A stretch of 47,931 bases of DNA. It comes from Deltaproteobacteria bacterium (GTDB lineage: Bacteria; Desulfobacterota; Desulfobulbia; Desulfobulbales; S012-135). Below the pieces are notes generated by a model, which made no database searches, was not told the DNA's origin, and saw only the letters and a list, made by a program, of their open reading frames with translations. A program made the translations under genes and the position numbers. The stretch lies in assembly GCA_015488275.1 (NCBI GenBank), contig WFOD01000090.1, positions 1 through 47,931 of the forward strand. The letters run 5' to 3'. Shown one piece after another: positions 8,581-17,390 of the stretch (the stretch's first letter is position 1; each line of letters opens with the position of its first letter).

Positions 8581-9738
8581 ATGTTCTGCCGCAAATGCTT
8601 GATGCCCAATACCCGGCCGCGCATCGTTTTCGACGAGGAAGGCGTGTGCAACGCCTGTCGCCACGCGGAGGCGAAAGCGGCCATCAACTGGCAGGCTAGA
8701 AAGGACGAGTTCCTGCGTATTCTGGATCGCTACCGGTCCAAGGACGGCTCGTGGGATTGCATCGTTCCATGGAGCGGCGGCAAGGATTCGTCGTCCATAG
8801 CCTACAAGCTGAAATACCATTTCGGCATGAACCCGCTGTTGGTGACCTTCTCGCCCATGATGCCCACCGAGATCGGCAACAAGAACAGGGAAGCGCTCTT
8901 GCGTCAGGGATTTGACCACCTCTTTTTCCGCCCCGATCAGAAAATACAGCGGCACCTGGCCCGGCGTTTTTTCATCGAACGCGGCAACCCCAAGGTCTGC
9001 TGGGACGCAGGCGTCAACTCCCTGCCCCTGCGCACGGCCGTGGAAAAAAACATTCCCCTGGTCTTTTTCGCCGAGCATGGCGAGAGCGAATACGGCGGCA
9101 AGGTGCTGAGCGAAAGACATCAAAAGATGCGCGACTTCACCGAAGTCATCGAGCACCAGGTGGGCGACGACCCGCGCAACTGGGTGGATGACGTGGTCTC
9201 GGAAAGGAACCTTGCCCCCTATGTTTACCCGGATGAGGAACTCCTGGCCAAGGTGGGCGTCAAGGCGCTCTACTTCGGGTATTTCTTCCGTTGGAGCATG
9301 GCCGAGAACTACCGTTTCATCAGGGATAAGTATGAGTTTTGCACGGATCCCAAGGGGCGCACCGAGGGTACCTTCACCAATTTCGACAGTATCGACGACA
9401 AGATTGACGGCCTTTACTACTATATGCAGTACATCAAGTTTGGATTTGGCCGGGCCGTGCGTGACGCATGCCGCATGATCCAAAACAACCAGCTCACCCG
9501 GGAAGAAGCCCTTGATCTCGCCGAAAAGTACGACGGCGAGTTTCCCCGCGAATACCATCAGGAGGTGCTGGAATACCTCGACCTGAGCGAAGACGAGTTT
9601 TGGGACGTGGTGAACAAACACCGCAACCGGGAGATCTGGAGCGGCGGCAACGGACGCTGGAAGCTGCGTTTTTCCCTGCGCGAGGCCTGTCTCGGCGGGG
9701 ATGCGGTCCGGGTGACAGAAGGAGGGAGGACGGCATGA
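8581..9738 (+). CDS. N-acetyl sugar amidotransferase (WbpG/PseA-like)
   Basis: 385 residues. I chose the start at 8581 (MFCRKCLMPNTRP) because the family starts this way and GGAAGG lies a few bases upstream; a longer frame from 8494 adds a low-complexity leader. Cysteine pairs CRKC and CNAC near residues 3-30 suggest a zinc site. The PP-loop SGGKDSSS lies at 65-72 and activates the substrate by adenylation. With HisH and HisF it probably converts an N-acetyl group of a UDP- or CMP-sugar to acetamidino (compare ManNAc3NAmA in Pseudomonas O-antigen, or amidinated pseudaminic/legionaminic acids in flagellin). The exact sugar cannot be read from the sequence. The stop overlaps the next gene by ATGA. 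Confidence 0.85.
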   Translation: MFCRKCLMPNTRPRIVFDEEGVCNACRHAEAKAAINWQARKDEFLRILDRYRSKDGSWDCIVPWSGGKDSSSIAYKLKYHFGMNPLLVTFSPMMPTEIGNKNREALLRQGFDHLFFRPDQKIQRHLARRFFIERGNPKVCWDAGVNSLPLRTAVEKNIPLVFFAEHGESEYGGKVLSERHQKMRDFTEVIEHQVGDDPRNWVDDVVSERNLAPYVYPDEELLAKVGVKALYFGYFFRWSMAENYRFIRDKYEFCTDPKGRTEGTFTNFDSIDDKIDGLYYYMQYIKFGFGRAVRDACRMIQNNQLTREEALDLAEKYDGEFPREYHQEVLEYLDLSEDEFWDVVNKHRNREIWSGGNGRWKLRFSLREACLGGDAVRVTEGGRTA

Positions 9739-10595
9739 GCGTGAAAGTATTTCCCTGCGACCTGTGCGGGCACGACGACCCGGTGGAAGTGCCCTATGTT
9801 CGCTTCTACACGAACAACCAACCCGTGCATATCTGCCGCAAGTGCGGCTTTGTCTATGTGCGCGAACGCCGCAGCGCAAAGGAAATCGCGGACACGTGGT
9901 CCAACGAGCTCTTCGGCGAGATCTACACCTCGGCCTGGCCTGCGGTGAAGGCCAGATTGCTGTACGTGGCCGAGTTCGTCGACTCGACCGTGGGCCTCAA
10001 AGGCAAACGGGTCACGGAAATAGGCGGAGGCGAAGGGGCGTTCCTTGAGTTGATCAGCCGGCACTACGGGGCGGAAGTCTTTGGTGTCGAGCCGTCGGGC
10101 CAAAATTGCCGGGCCATGAACGCCAAAGGCCTGGAATGTTTTCAGGGCACCATCGAGGAGTACGCTGCTTCTGGGAATCCAGCCGATTTCGACCTGGCGG
10201 CCATACTCTGGACGCTCGAAAATTGCATGTCTTGCCGGGACATGCTTGCCGCCGCGCACGGACTCCTGAAAGACGACGGGCATATCGTGGTCGCCACGGG
10301 CAGCCGGATTCTGGTTCCCTTCAAAAAACCACTGGACTATTACTTTAGCGCTAATCCGGCCGACACGCACGCCTTCCGCTTCAGCGCCAACACCCTCAGG
10401 GCCATGCTGGCCGTGTGCGGTTTTGCGCCCCTGCACATAAACCGCTATATCGACACCGACTACCTCGTTGTTGTGGCGGGCAAAAGGCCTGAGGGCGTAG
10501 AGATCGAGTGGAAGGGCGATGATTATCTCGCGGTCTACGATTTTTTTGAGCGCTGGCACAAGGAATCGCTTCACTACCGGACGGGGGAGACATGA
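9735..10595 (+). CDS. Zinc-ribbon class I SAM methyltransferase
   Basis: 286 residues. The start at 9735 overlaps the previous stop by ATGA and puts a zinc ribbon at the N-terminus (Cys8, Cys11, Cys34, Cys37). A Rossmann methyltransferase domain follows with motif I VTEIGGGEGAFLE at about 95-107 and an acidic GVEPSG. This layout matches the small-molecule and deoxysugar C-/O-methyltransferases of Methyltransf_13/23 type. The C-terminus lacks the large extra domain of TylC3-type C-methyltransferases. It probably methylates a sugar or an acyl decoration. It overlaps the radical SAM gene by ATGA. Confidence 0.75.
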   Translation: MSVKVFPCDLCGHDDPVEVPYVRFYTNNQPVHICRKCGFVYVRERRSAKEIADTWSNELFGEIYTSAWPAVKARLLYVAEFVDSTVGLKGKRVTEIGGGEGAFLELISRHYGAEVFGVEPSGQNCRAMNAKGLECFQGTIEEYAASGNPADFDLAAILWTLENCMSCRDMLAAAHGLLKDDGHIVVATGSRILVPFKKPLDYYFSANPADTHAFRFSANTLRAMLAVCGFAPLHINRYIDTDYLVVVAGKRPEGVEIEWKGDDYLAVYDFFERWHKESLHYRTGET

Positions 10596-11464
10596 GCAAG
10601 GCTCCCGCGCTGCGAGAAGTAGAAATAGAAACGCATACCACGTGCAATGCGCGGTGTGTGTACTGCGCCTATCCCTTCATTGCGGCCGAGAAGCCGCCCG
10701 CGAGAATGGACCAGGGGGTGTTCGCGCGGGTCGTGTCCGAGCTCGACTTCGCCCGCGGCGAGCTTGAACGCGTGCATCTGCACCACGTCAACGAGCCGCT
10801 GCTCAACCCCCGGCTCGCCGAGCACATCCGGTTCGTGCGCCGGACCCTTCCAGGCATCGAGGTGGGATTCTCCACCAACGCCATCCTCTTGACTCCCGGC
10901 AAAACTGAAAAACTCCTGGATGCGGGGTTGAACCTGATCTACATTACCATCCCCAGCTCAGACCCGGACGAGTACGCGCGGATCATGGGGATCAAGGCCG
11001 ACGTGAACAGGGTATTGGAGAACACGGCCTATTTTATTGACTCGGCCAGGGCGGGGACGCGCATCGTGATCCGCAGTCCCGTGGGTTTTGACAAAAAGCT
11101 GCGGCAATTCCTGGAGCGCTTTGATGACAACATCGTCATCGAGGAAATGGAGCTCATGGGCCGCCTGGGCGAGACCAGGCTGGCACAACGCGGCAGCGGG
11201 ACGTTGAGCGGACGTCCTGCGCCGTGCCGACTGCCCTGGGTCAAGCATACGCTCATCGTTGCGGCCGACGGCAGGGTGCCTCTGTGCTGCAACGACCAAA
11301 AACATTTGTGCATTGTCGAGACCGTTGCCGATAAAAGCGTTCAGCAGGCCTGGACTTCAGCGGATTACGCCAGGGCGAGGGATGCCACGCAGAACCGGAA
11401 CAGGCCAGAAGACTTTATCTGCAATAGATGCGAGTTCGGGGTCCAGGAAGGATGGAACGAATGA
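10592..11464 (+). CDS. Radical SAM/SPASM-type protein
   Basis: 290 residues. The radical SAM cluster motif is Cys18-x3-Cys22-x2-Cys25 (CNARCVYC). The C-terminal part carries further cysteines in a SPASM-like order: CRLPW, then DGRVPLCCND, then FICNRCEFG, which suggests a second iron-sulfur cluster. Such enzymes in glycan clusters perform dehydrogenation, epimerisation or C-methylation; the substrate here is unknown. Both ends overlap neighbouring methyltransferase genes by ATGA, so the three probably act together on one intermediate. Confidence 0.85.
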   Translation: MSKAPALREVEIETHTTCNARCVYCAYPFIAAEKPPARMDQGVFARVVSELDFARGELERVHLHHVNEPLLNPRLAEHIRFVRRTLPGIEVGFSTNAILLTPGKTEKLLDAGLNLIYITIPSSDPDEYARIMGIKADVNRVLENTAYFIDSARAGTRIVIRSPVGFDKKLRQFLERFDDNIVIEEMELMGRLGETRLAQRGSGTLSGRPAPCRLPWVKHTLIVAADGRVPLCCNDQKHLCIVETVADKSVQQAWTSADYARARDATQNRNRPEDFICNRCEFGVQEGWNE

Positions 11465-12384
11465 TCCAAACCCGAACGGCGAAGAACACTCCGTCAACAC
11501 GGCTTCTGCAGGGGCTTTTGCAGGATTTTCCGTGGCGGTTCTATCAACGGGTGGGGATCAGCAATCTCGTGACCAACGTGATGGTGGGCCCGGTGGATTC
11601 GGTCCCGCCAGAGTTGAACGTGGGCGAAGACATACTCAACATCCGCCGGGACGAATATCAAGATTTCCTGCGTCTTGAGAGCATGGCCCGTTTCAGGGAA
11701 TACGATTTCGCTTTCGACAAGGTTCTCGAATATATCACCTCTCTGCGCCTGTTGCAGCCCAGCAAAACAGGGACCCACTTGGACGCGGCCGGAGGTTGGG
11801 GGGAATTCGCCGCCGCTCTTAAGGAATTGCGCGTCCGGGCCACGGTCTATTGCCTCGACGCCTTGCCCCATAAGGATAAAAGCGATGGGGTGGTAAGGCT
11901 CGTGGGAAGCGCCGCGGCCATGCCTTTGCCGGATGAAAGCGTGGACACAGTCAGTTGCCATCATTCCTTTGAGCATTTCCGGGGAGATGAGGACGTGGGG
12001 TTCCTTAAGGAGCTGCTTCGGGTTCTGCGGCCGGGCGGCCGGGCTTGCATCGTGCCGTTTTTTTTGTGCGACGCTTACGCCGAGATATGGAACTCCCGCC
12101 CTGCCGGCAAATACGCCGCCAGGGCCAAAAAGATCTATGATCCCTTCGGCACCTTTCCCGGCTGGGGACGTTGCGAACGGTTCGCCAGGGTCTACGACGT
12201 CGAAGCAGTCCAACAAAGGCTTATGCCCATGCTCGCAGGGAGAGCCACCGTACGGATCGTCCACGTGGCTTTCGAGGGGAGGCCTGCGCCGGACATGCGC
12301 CGCAACCGCCACCAGCCGCGGTTGAACAGTCACATGAAGGCCCTCTACATTGAAAGGCGCGCTCCAAAGAGGGGGCGAAAATGA
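11461..12384 (+). CDS. Class I SAM-dependent methyltransferase
   Basis: 307 residues from the ATG at 11461, which overlaps the radical SAM stop. The N-terminal ~100 residues are not recognisable. The SAM-binding core follows: motif I HLDAAGGWGEFA, then LPDESVDTVSCHHSFEHF and LLRVLRPGGRACIVPFF, typical of Methyltransf_11. It probably acts as an O- or N-methyltransferase on a glycan intermediate. It overlaps the sulfatase-like gene by ATGA. Fold certain, substrate unknown. Confidence 0.78.
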   Translation: MIQTRTAKNTPSTRLLQGLLQDFPWRFYQRVGISNLVTNVMVGPVDSVPPELNVGEDILNIRRDEYQDFLRLESMARFREYDFAFDKVLEYITSLRLLQPSKTGTHLDAAGGWGEFAAALKELRVRATVYCLDALPHKDKSDGVVRLVGSAAAMPLPDESVDTVSCHHSFEHFRGDEDVGFLKELLRVLRPGGRACIVPFFLCDAYAEIWNSRPAGKYAARAKKIYDPFGTFPGWGRCERFARVYDVEAVQQRLMPMLAGRATVRIVHVAFEGRPAPDMRRNRHQPRLNSHMKALYIERRAPKRGRK

Positions 12385-13178
12385 AGCTTCCCGAACATAC
12401 CTATGGGTTGAGCGTCATCATTGTGACCATCGACTCCCTGAGATGGGACGTCTCCCAAGAGGCTTTTACCCCCAACCTGAACGCCATGTTCGATCAACAC
12501 GACGCACGTTGGGTGCGGGCCTACGCCCAAGGCACTTACACCCTGCCGGCGCACGTGGCCTTGTTTCAGGGGGGACATATTCCTCTCAACGTCCTCGACA
12601 ACGACGCCCCGCCAGTGCTTCGCTACGACGAAGACAAAACCATGTTCCGCGTAACCCTCAACTGGACGAGAAACAAACAGAGCCATTTCCCTCTTCCGGA
12701 AGCGGCCAACATGGTCAAGGCCTTTGAAAGGTTGGGGTACCGCACGGTTGGCGTGGGCGGGGTGCACTGGTTCGACCTGCGGTTTGAGACCTCGCGCAGT
12801 CTCTGGTCCAATTACTTCTCCGAGTTCTACTGGCAGCCGAACTTTTCTGAGGAAAATCCGGACGGATTCAAGGAGCAGATCGCCTTTGTCGCCGGGTTGG
12901 GCTTGCGACGGGAAATCCGTCCCTTGTTCTTTTTCCTCAATATTTCCACCACCCACACGCCTTGCCGGGGAGAAGCCACGGTCCAGGGGCAACGCAAGGC
13001 CCTGGAGTGGGTGGACCGGTTGATGCCGAGTCTGTTTGCTCACCTGCCGGAACGGGCCTTTGTGCTTTTGCTTTCGGATCACGGCACCCTGTTCGGCGAT
13101 GACGGGCTTCGCCACCACGGCTTTTATCACCCCAAGGTCATGGAAGTGCCCATCGCCTGGTTCACTATGGGAATCTGA
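12381..13178 (+). CDS. Alkaline phosphatase superfamily (sulfatase-like) protein without an FGly motif
   Basis: 265 residues, cytoplasmic by appearance, with no signal peptide or membrane segment. Metal-binding motifs of the superfamily are present: VTIDSLRWD near residue 18 and LLSDHGTLFG with downstream HHGFYHP. The nucleophile region reads TYTLPAHVALFQG, so the C/S-x-P-x-R formylglycine motif of true sulfatases is absent and a Thr or Ser is the likely nucleophile, as in phosphodiesterases and phosphotransferases. It may move or remove a phosphate-linked group rather than sulfate. It overlaps the upstream methyltransferase by ATGA and ends 25 nt before a glycosyltransferase. Confidence 0.72.
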   Translation: MKLPEHTYGLSVIIVTIDSLRWDVSQEAFTPNLNAMFDQHDARWVRAYAQGTYTLPAHVALFQGGHIPLNVLDNDAPPVLRYDEDKTMFRVTLNWTRNKQSHFPLPEAANMVKAFERLGYRTVGVGGVHWFDLRFETSRSLWSNYFSEFYWQPNFSEENPDGFKEQIAFVAGLGLRREIRPLFFFLNISTTHTPCRGEATVQGQRKALEWVDRLMPSLFAHLPERAFVLLLSDHGTLFGDDGLRHHGFYHPKVMEVPIAWFTMGI

Positions 13179-13203
13179 CGAAACAGCCGACTGGAGCCAG
13201 GGG

Positions 13204-14274
13204 ATGCAAGCGCTTTGTATCGGCATATCCTACCCCCACTGGGGCAAAAGATCCGGCTATGCCCGCTTCCTCGACTATCTTGACCCGCAAGAATACCAGG
13301 TCACGCGAATCAGCATCCCTTTGGGGAGCGACCTGTTTTGGCCGGCGTTTGCGCGAGGTTGGAGCAAAAAATTCTTCCGCCGCCGGGGCAGACGGGCATT
13401 CATGCCCAACGACCTCGTAGCCGAGCTCAAGGCTATTAATTCACTGATTTTCAAGCCTCCGGACGTCATTCATTTCCTGGACGGCGAACATGCCGCCATG
13501 ATCCTTCCCTCCCTCTCCCGATGGCTGCGGCCCAGACGTCGTCGGCCGGCCATAGTCGCCAGCTTTCACCAACCTCCACATATTTTGGAGGAATTGCTGG
13601 GCCCTGAGCCGCTTGCCAGGGTGGACCTGGCCGTTACGGTGTCAGAGTCGCAAAACGAATGGCTGGCTGGCGTTCTGGGCACATCGCGGGTGATGACCGT
13701 GCCCCACGGTATTGACACGGTTTTTTTTCGCCCCGATTCCGGCCGCCGGAGCAATACCTTCCGGCTGATTACCGTGGGGAGCTGGCTGCGGGATCTCGAT
13801 GCCGCGGCCGCCACAGCTAGGCTGCTTGAGGAGTCGCCGGTGGGCTTCGATCTCGTTTCACCGGGCGAACATCTGCCCGCCTTGCCCTCGAATGTGAACG
13901 TGCACACCGGGCTGAGCGACGAAAAACTACGTGACTTCTATCGCCGGGCCGGGGCCTTATTTTTACCCCTGACCGCTTCCACGGCGAACAACGCCTTGCT
14001 CGAGGGCATGGCCTGCGGGCTACCGGTCATTTCTACGGATTTGCCCTCGGTGCGCGAGTATGCTCCCCCGGAGGCCGTGCTGGTAAAGGGAAACCAGCCG
14101 GAAGCGTTCGCCCAAAGCATTCTCGATCTCCTGGCCGATCCTCAACAGCAGATGGACATGGCGAAATCGTCTGAGAGGCGGGCGAAAGAACTCGCCTGGG
14201 AGAAAGTGGCCCCAGAATATGTCCGGGCGTGGCGGCGGGCTTTGGATAGCGTTGTCCCACGGAGGCGTCAATGA
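13204..14274 (+). CDS. GT4-family glycosyltransferase
   Basis: 356 residues. The start at 13204 (MQALCIGISYPHWG) follows a GGAGCCAGGGG purine tract; the upstream open frame overlaps the sulfatase-like gene and is not protein-like. It has the GT-B fold: an N-terminal domain with a glycine-poor KRSGYARF segment, PHGIDTVFFRP at mid-protein, and the C-terminal donor site LLEGMACGLPVISTD. It is a retaining sugar transferase, probably using a nucleotide sugar. It overlaps the next glycosyltransferase by ATGA. Confidence 0.82.
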   Translation: MQALCIGISYPHWGKRSGYARFLDYLDPQEYQVTRISIPLGSDLFWPAFARGWSKKFFRRRGRRAFMPNDLVAELKAINSLIFKPPDVIHFLDGEHAAMILPSLSRWLRPRRRRPAIVASFHQPPHILEELLGPEPLARVDLAVTVSESQNEWLAGVLGTSRVMTVPHGIDTVFFRPDSGRRSNTFRLITVGSWLRDLDAAAATARLLEESPVGFDLVSPGEHLPALPSNVNVHTGLSDEKLRDFYRRAGALFLPLTASTANNALLEGMACGLPVISTDLPSVREYAPPEAVLVKGNQPEAFAQSILDLLADPQQQMDMAKSSERRAKELAWEKVAPEYVRAWRRALDSVVPRRRQ

Positions 14275-15491
14275 GGATCGTGTTTTTGTCGGACACCGAG
14301 ACCCAGGGCGGCGCGGGGAAAGCGGCCTCTCGCCTGGCCCACGGCCTGTCCGCCTTGGGGCACGAAATAATCCGCATCGTTCTTTACCCCGACCCGGATA
14401 TCTCGGGGAGTTGGAAACGGCTTGTGTTGCGGCCGGCGGGTGTAGCCGAGGTTGGCTGGGACGAGACGCCCAACCGGAGCGCCGAGCCCTTGGTGCTCGA
14501 CGAGCTGGACAAGATGCTGGCGGACTTGGCGCCCGACGTTATCAACATCCACAATCTCCATGGGGGCATCAAGGCCGGGTGGTCCGCGGCCATGGCGGGG
14601 GTTTGCGCCGACCACGCCCCGACAGCCTGGACCCTGCACGACATGTGGTCCTTTACCGGTGCTTGCGCCTACAGCGGCGAGTGCCGCGCCTTTGTCGCCG
14701 AGTGCGGATCTGATTGCCCGACCGCCTCCGAGTATCCTTCCCTGCGGCCGCAGGCGCTAGGCGAGGCGTTCCGCAGCAAGGCGCGGATTCTCGACAGCAA
14801 GCCCCTGACCGCGATTTGTCCGTCGGTCTGGCTGGCCAGGCTGGCCCGGCGTGGACTCTGGCGCAGACGTCGAATCGAGGTCATCGCCAACGGCCTGGAC
14901 CTATCAAGGTATCGGCCTATGGATAGGCGAAAGGCCCGACGCATGCTCGGCTTGAAAGAAGATGGCATGGTCGTTCTGCTGGCAGCGGCGAACCTGGCCG
15001 ACCCGCGTAAGGGCTTCAATCGCGCCGTCAAGGCGCTCTCTCTGCTTGGCAGCGCCAAACCGGCGCTCATAACCATCGGCCGGAATGACGGGTGCGCTCT
15101 TGCCAATGATGCGTGCTGCGTCCACCTCGGCTTTTTGGAGGGCCGTGACAAGATCGCCGCCTATTGCGCCGCTGATGTATATGTGCATGCGGCAATTGAG
15201 GACAACCTGCCGAACACCGTTATGGAGGCGTTGGCCTGCGGCACGCCGGTGGCCGGGTTTGCGCGGGGAGGGGTGGTCGAAATGGTCGATCCGGCGATGA
15301 CGGGACAACTTGCCGGTCTGACCGCTGAGGATCTCGCCCATGCGATCTCCGCCACGCTGACGCTTGCGCGGGAGCCCCCTCATGTCCGGCGGATGTGTCG
15401 AGAGGCCGCTGAAAAACGCTTTGATCTCCTCACCCAGGCCAAGCGTTATGCGAGGCTTTTCGAGGAGCTTGTCGAAGGATCGGCTCAGTAA
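14271..15491 (+). CDS. GT4-family glycosyltransferase
   Basis: 406 residues, GT-B fold. The N-terminus has TQGGAGKAASRLAHGL (acceptor-side glycine loop), followed by INIHNLHGG and WTLHDMWSFTGAC, which is typical of colanic-acid or WcaC-like transferases. The C-terminal nucleotide-sugar site is PNTVMEALACGTPVAGF. It overlaps the preceding glycosyltransferase by ATGA, so the two likely add consecutive sugars. Donor and acceptor are unknown. Confidence 0.85.
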   Translation: MRIVFLSDTETQGGAGKAASRLAHGLSALGHEIIRIVLYPDPDISGSWKRLVLRPAGVAEVGWDETPNRSAEPLVLDELDKMLADLAPDVINIHNLHGGIKAGWSAAMAGVCADHAPTAWTLHDMWSFTGACAYSGECRAFVAECGSDCPTASEYPSLRPQALGEAFRSKARILDSKPLTAICPSVWLARLARRGLWRRRRIEVIANGLDLSRYRPMDRRKARRMLGLKEDGMVVLLAAANLADPRKGFNRAVKALSLLGSAKPALITIGRNDGCALANDACCVHLGFLEGRDKIAAYCAADVYVHAAIEDNLPNTVMEALACGTPVAGFARGGVVEMVDPAMTGQLAGLTAEDLAHAISATLTLAREPPHVRRMCREAAEKRFDLLTQAKRYARLFEELVEGSAQ

Positions 15492-15517
15492 ATTTTTTAA
15501 ACGAATGGCGTGAGTTA

Positions 15518-16540
15518 ATGGAACCGTTAAGGTATAGCTCTGAAACCGAGTCCGCTGGGCAATCCTTGTGTATCAACATACCCGTAGCCGCCTATGATGC
15601 GATCAACACCAAGGGCCATCTGCCGCCCCAACTCTGCCGGGCGGTTGCATCCTATGTGGCAGCCCACGGATTCTCCCGTCTTCTGCTTTTTGGCGGCAGC
15701 CGGACCGGTCAGGCTATAATGCCTTGCCTTGGTGAACGTTTCCGCGGTTTTGTCGATACGGCCTCCCTGGCCCACGCAGATCCGGATCAGGCGGACGGAG
15801 TTCTGATCACCACCGCTCCGATCCACACCAAACAGGTCAGGGAAGCCCTGCGAAAGTCCCCCCTGGCCGGCCTGCCGGTGATCACCCTGTTTGCCTCCGA
15901 AAAAAAGAACATCCGGCTCATACTGGAGAGCCAGCCTCGCAGCGGCACCGACTATACCATCAACAACCTGCGCAGGACCCTGAACCTGGGCTACGCCTCA
16001 ACCTATGCTTTTCCCGAAGGGCGGCTTTCCGAAGATGGGCGCCTGGCCTACGGGCCGGAGCCAGGTAACGGCTACATCGTCAAATCCCACTTTACCAAGC
16101 CGTTACACTATCCCCAATACCGGTACGTTCCGATACTTTTTCTGATCGGTTTTTTCCCGGACACCTACTATAAGTGGGCCAGGATGCTGGCCCCGCAGGC
16201 AGACCGCCCTGGTTTCCGGTTGACCAGAAAGAGGCCGGAATGGCACATTGTCCGCAGTTACATCCCCCAGCACCTTCAGTGGCTCCACTATATTGCCGAC
16301 AAGACCTTTATCCGCTTCGAAGACTTCCATCTCGACTTTAACGGCGTGCTAGGCACCCTGGAATCGCTCCTTGGCGAACGGCCCGAGGGATTTATCCCTC
16401 CTGGCCCCCCTGCCAGAAGGCTGTACTGGAGTGATGATTTTTCCAGGTGTCTGGAACCCGCTCTGCAGGCGGAACTCCTGGAACGTTTTGCTGAACCCAT
16501 CCGGATATTTTACCCTGAAAAAACGTATCTTCTTCCCTGA
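15518..16540 (+). CDS. Sulfotransferase with an N-terminal Rossmann-like domain
   Basis: 340 residues. The first ~125 residues look like a small Rossmann-like module (FSRLLLFGGSRTGQAIM, then DGVLITTAPIHTKQV), as seen in PglD-like N-termini or the tail of sugar C-methyltransferases. From about residue 140 the segment LESQPRSGTDYTINNLRRTL matches the PAPS 5'-phosphosulfate loop (PRSGT), and the rest resembles membrane-associated sulfotransferases. A short 26-nt gap separates it from the upstream glycosyltransferase. The sulfotransferase call rests mainly on the loop, so it is moderately sure. Confidence 0.62.
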   Translation: MEPLRYSSETESAGQSLCINIPVAAYDAINTKGHLPPQLCRAVASYVAAHGFSRLLLFGGSRTGQAIMPCLGERFRGFVDTASLAHADPDQADGVLITTAPIHTKQVREALRKSPLAGLPVITLFASEKKNIRLILESQPRSGTDYTINNLRRTLNLGYASTYAFPEGRLSEDGRLAYGPEPGNGYIVKSHFTKPLHYPQYRYVPILFLIGFFPDTYYKWARMLAPQADRPGFRLTRKRPEWHIVRSYIPQHLQWLHYIADKTFIRFEDFHLDFNGVLGTLESLLGERPEGFIPPGPPARRLYWSDDFSRCLEPALQAELLERFAEPIRIFYPEKTYLLP

Positions 16541-16556
16541 AATACCGGCAAACGAC

Positions 16557-17390
16557 ATGGCCGCTGAGTCTCCCCTCGTAACCATCGTGATCCCAACGTT
16601 CAATCAAGGGCAGTACCTCCCCGCCTGTGTGGATCACTGCCTGTTCCAGACCTATCCCAATATCGAACTGATCATCATCGACGGTGGCTCAACGGACGGC
16701 ACCAGGGACTATCTCGCGCGTCTGCCGAAAAAAATCAAAGAAACCACCATGAAGCCGGTGGTGGCAATGGATGGTGCAGGTGAAATCATCCGCGAAACCA
16801 CAACTGTCTATCCGCAGGACCGTAAGATCTCCACCATTGTTTTTGACCATGACATCGGCCCTACCCGCACCATCAACGAAGGGTTGCGGCGCGCGCGCGG
16901 CAAGTATTGCACATACATTGTGGGGGACGACCTGCCCCACCCGCATATGATCGAGGAGATGGTGGAGGTGCTCGAGAACCAGCCGGTTGATTTTGTGTAT
17001 TCGGATATGAATCTGGTGGATGACCGCGGCTGTATCGTCCGGCAGATACGCTTGCCGGACTATGATTTCGAGCGCTGCCTGGCGCGCTGGTTTCATCTGG
17101 GGGTGAGCCGTCTGTACCGTCGCAGCCTGCACGATACGGTTGGTTTGATGGACCAGGCATTCACCGCTGCCAACGATTACGATCACTACCTGCGGTTCGC
17201 CATGGCTGGATGCCGTTTTCACCATCTGCCCAAAATCCTCTATTCCGTCCGCTGGCATGGCCCGAAGCGGAAAACCGGCCAGCATACACCGGACCGGTAC
17301 GAAATCTTGCTGGAGGAGTCACGCCGCTGCGCCCGCAGGGCCCGGGCCTTTCTGGGGGCGCCGTCGCTGGCCACAACTGGTGAGCCGTGA
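16557..17390 (+). CDS. GT2-family glycosyltransferase
   Basis: 277 residues, GT-A fold. The start at 16557 (MAAESPLVTIVIPTFNQ) places the family motif at the N-terminus. Motifs: IVIPTFNQGQYL, the nucleotide-binding IIIDGGSTDGT, the DxD-like VGDDLPH, and NDYDHYLRFA near the C-terminus. The order is that of inverting glycan-branching transferases. It starts 16 nt after the sulfotransferase gene and its stop shares one base with the next start. Confidence 0.86.
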   Translation: MAAESPLVTIVIPTFNQGQYLPACVDHCLFQTYPNIELIIIDGGSTDGTRDYLARLPKKIKETTMKPVVAMDGAGEIIRETTTVYPQDRKISTIVFDHDIGPTRTINEGLRRARGKYCTYIVGDDLPHPHMIEEMVEVLENQPVDFVYSDMNLVDDRGCIVRQIRLPDYDFERCLARWFHLGVSRLYRRSLHDTVGLMDQAFTAANDYDHYLRFAMAGCRFHHLPKILYSVRWHGPKRKTGQHTPDRYEILLEESRRCARRARAFLGAPSLATTGEP

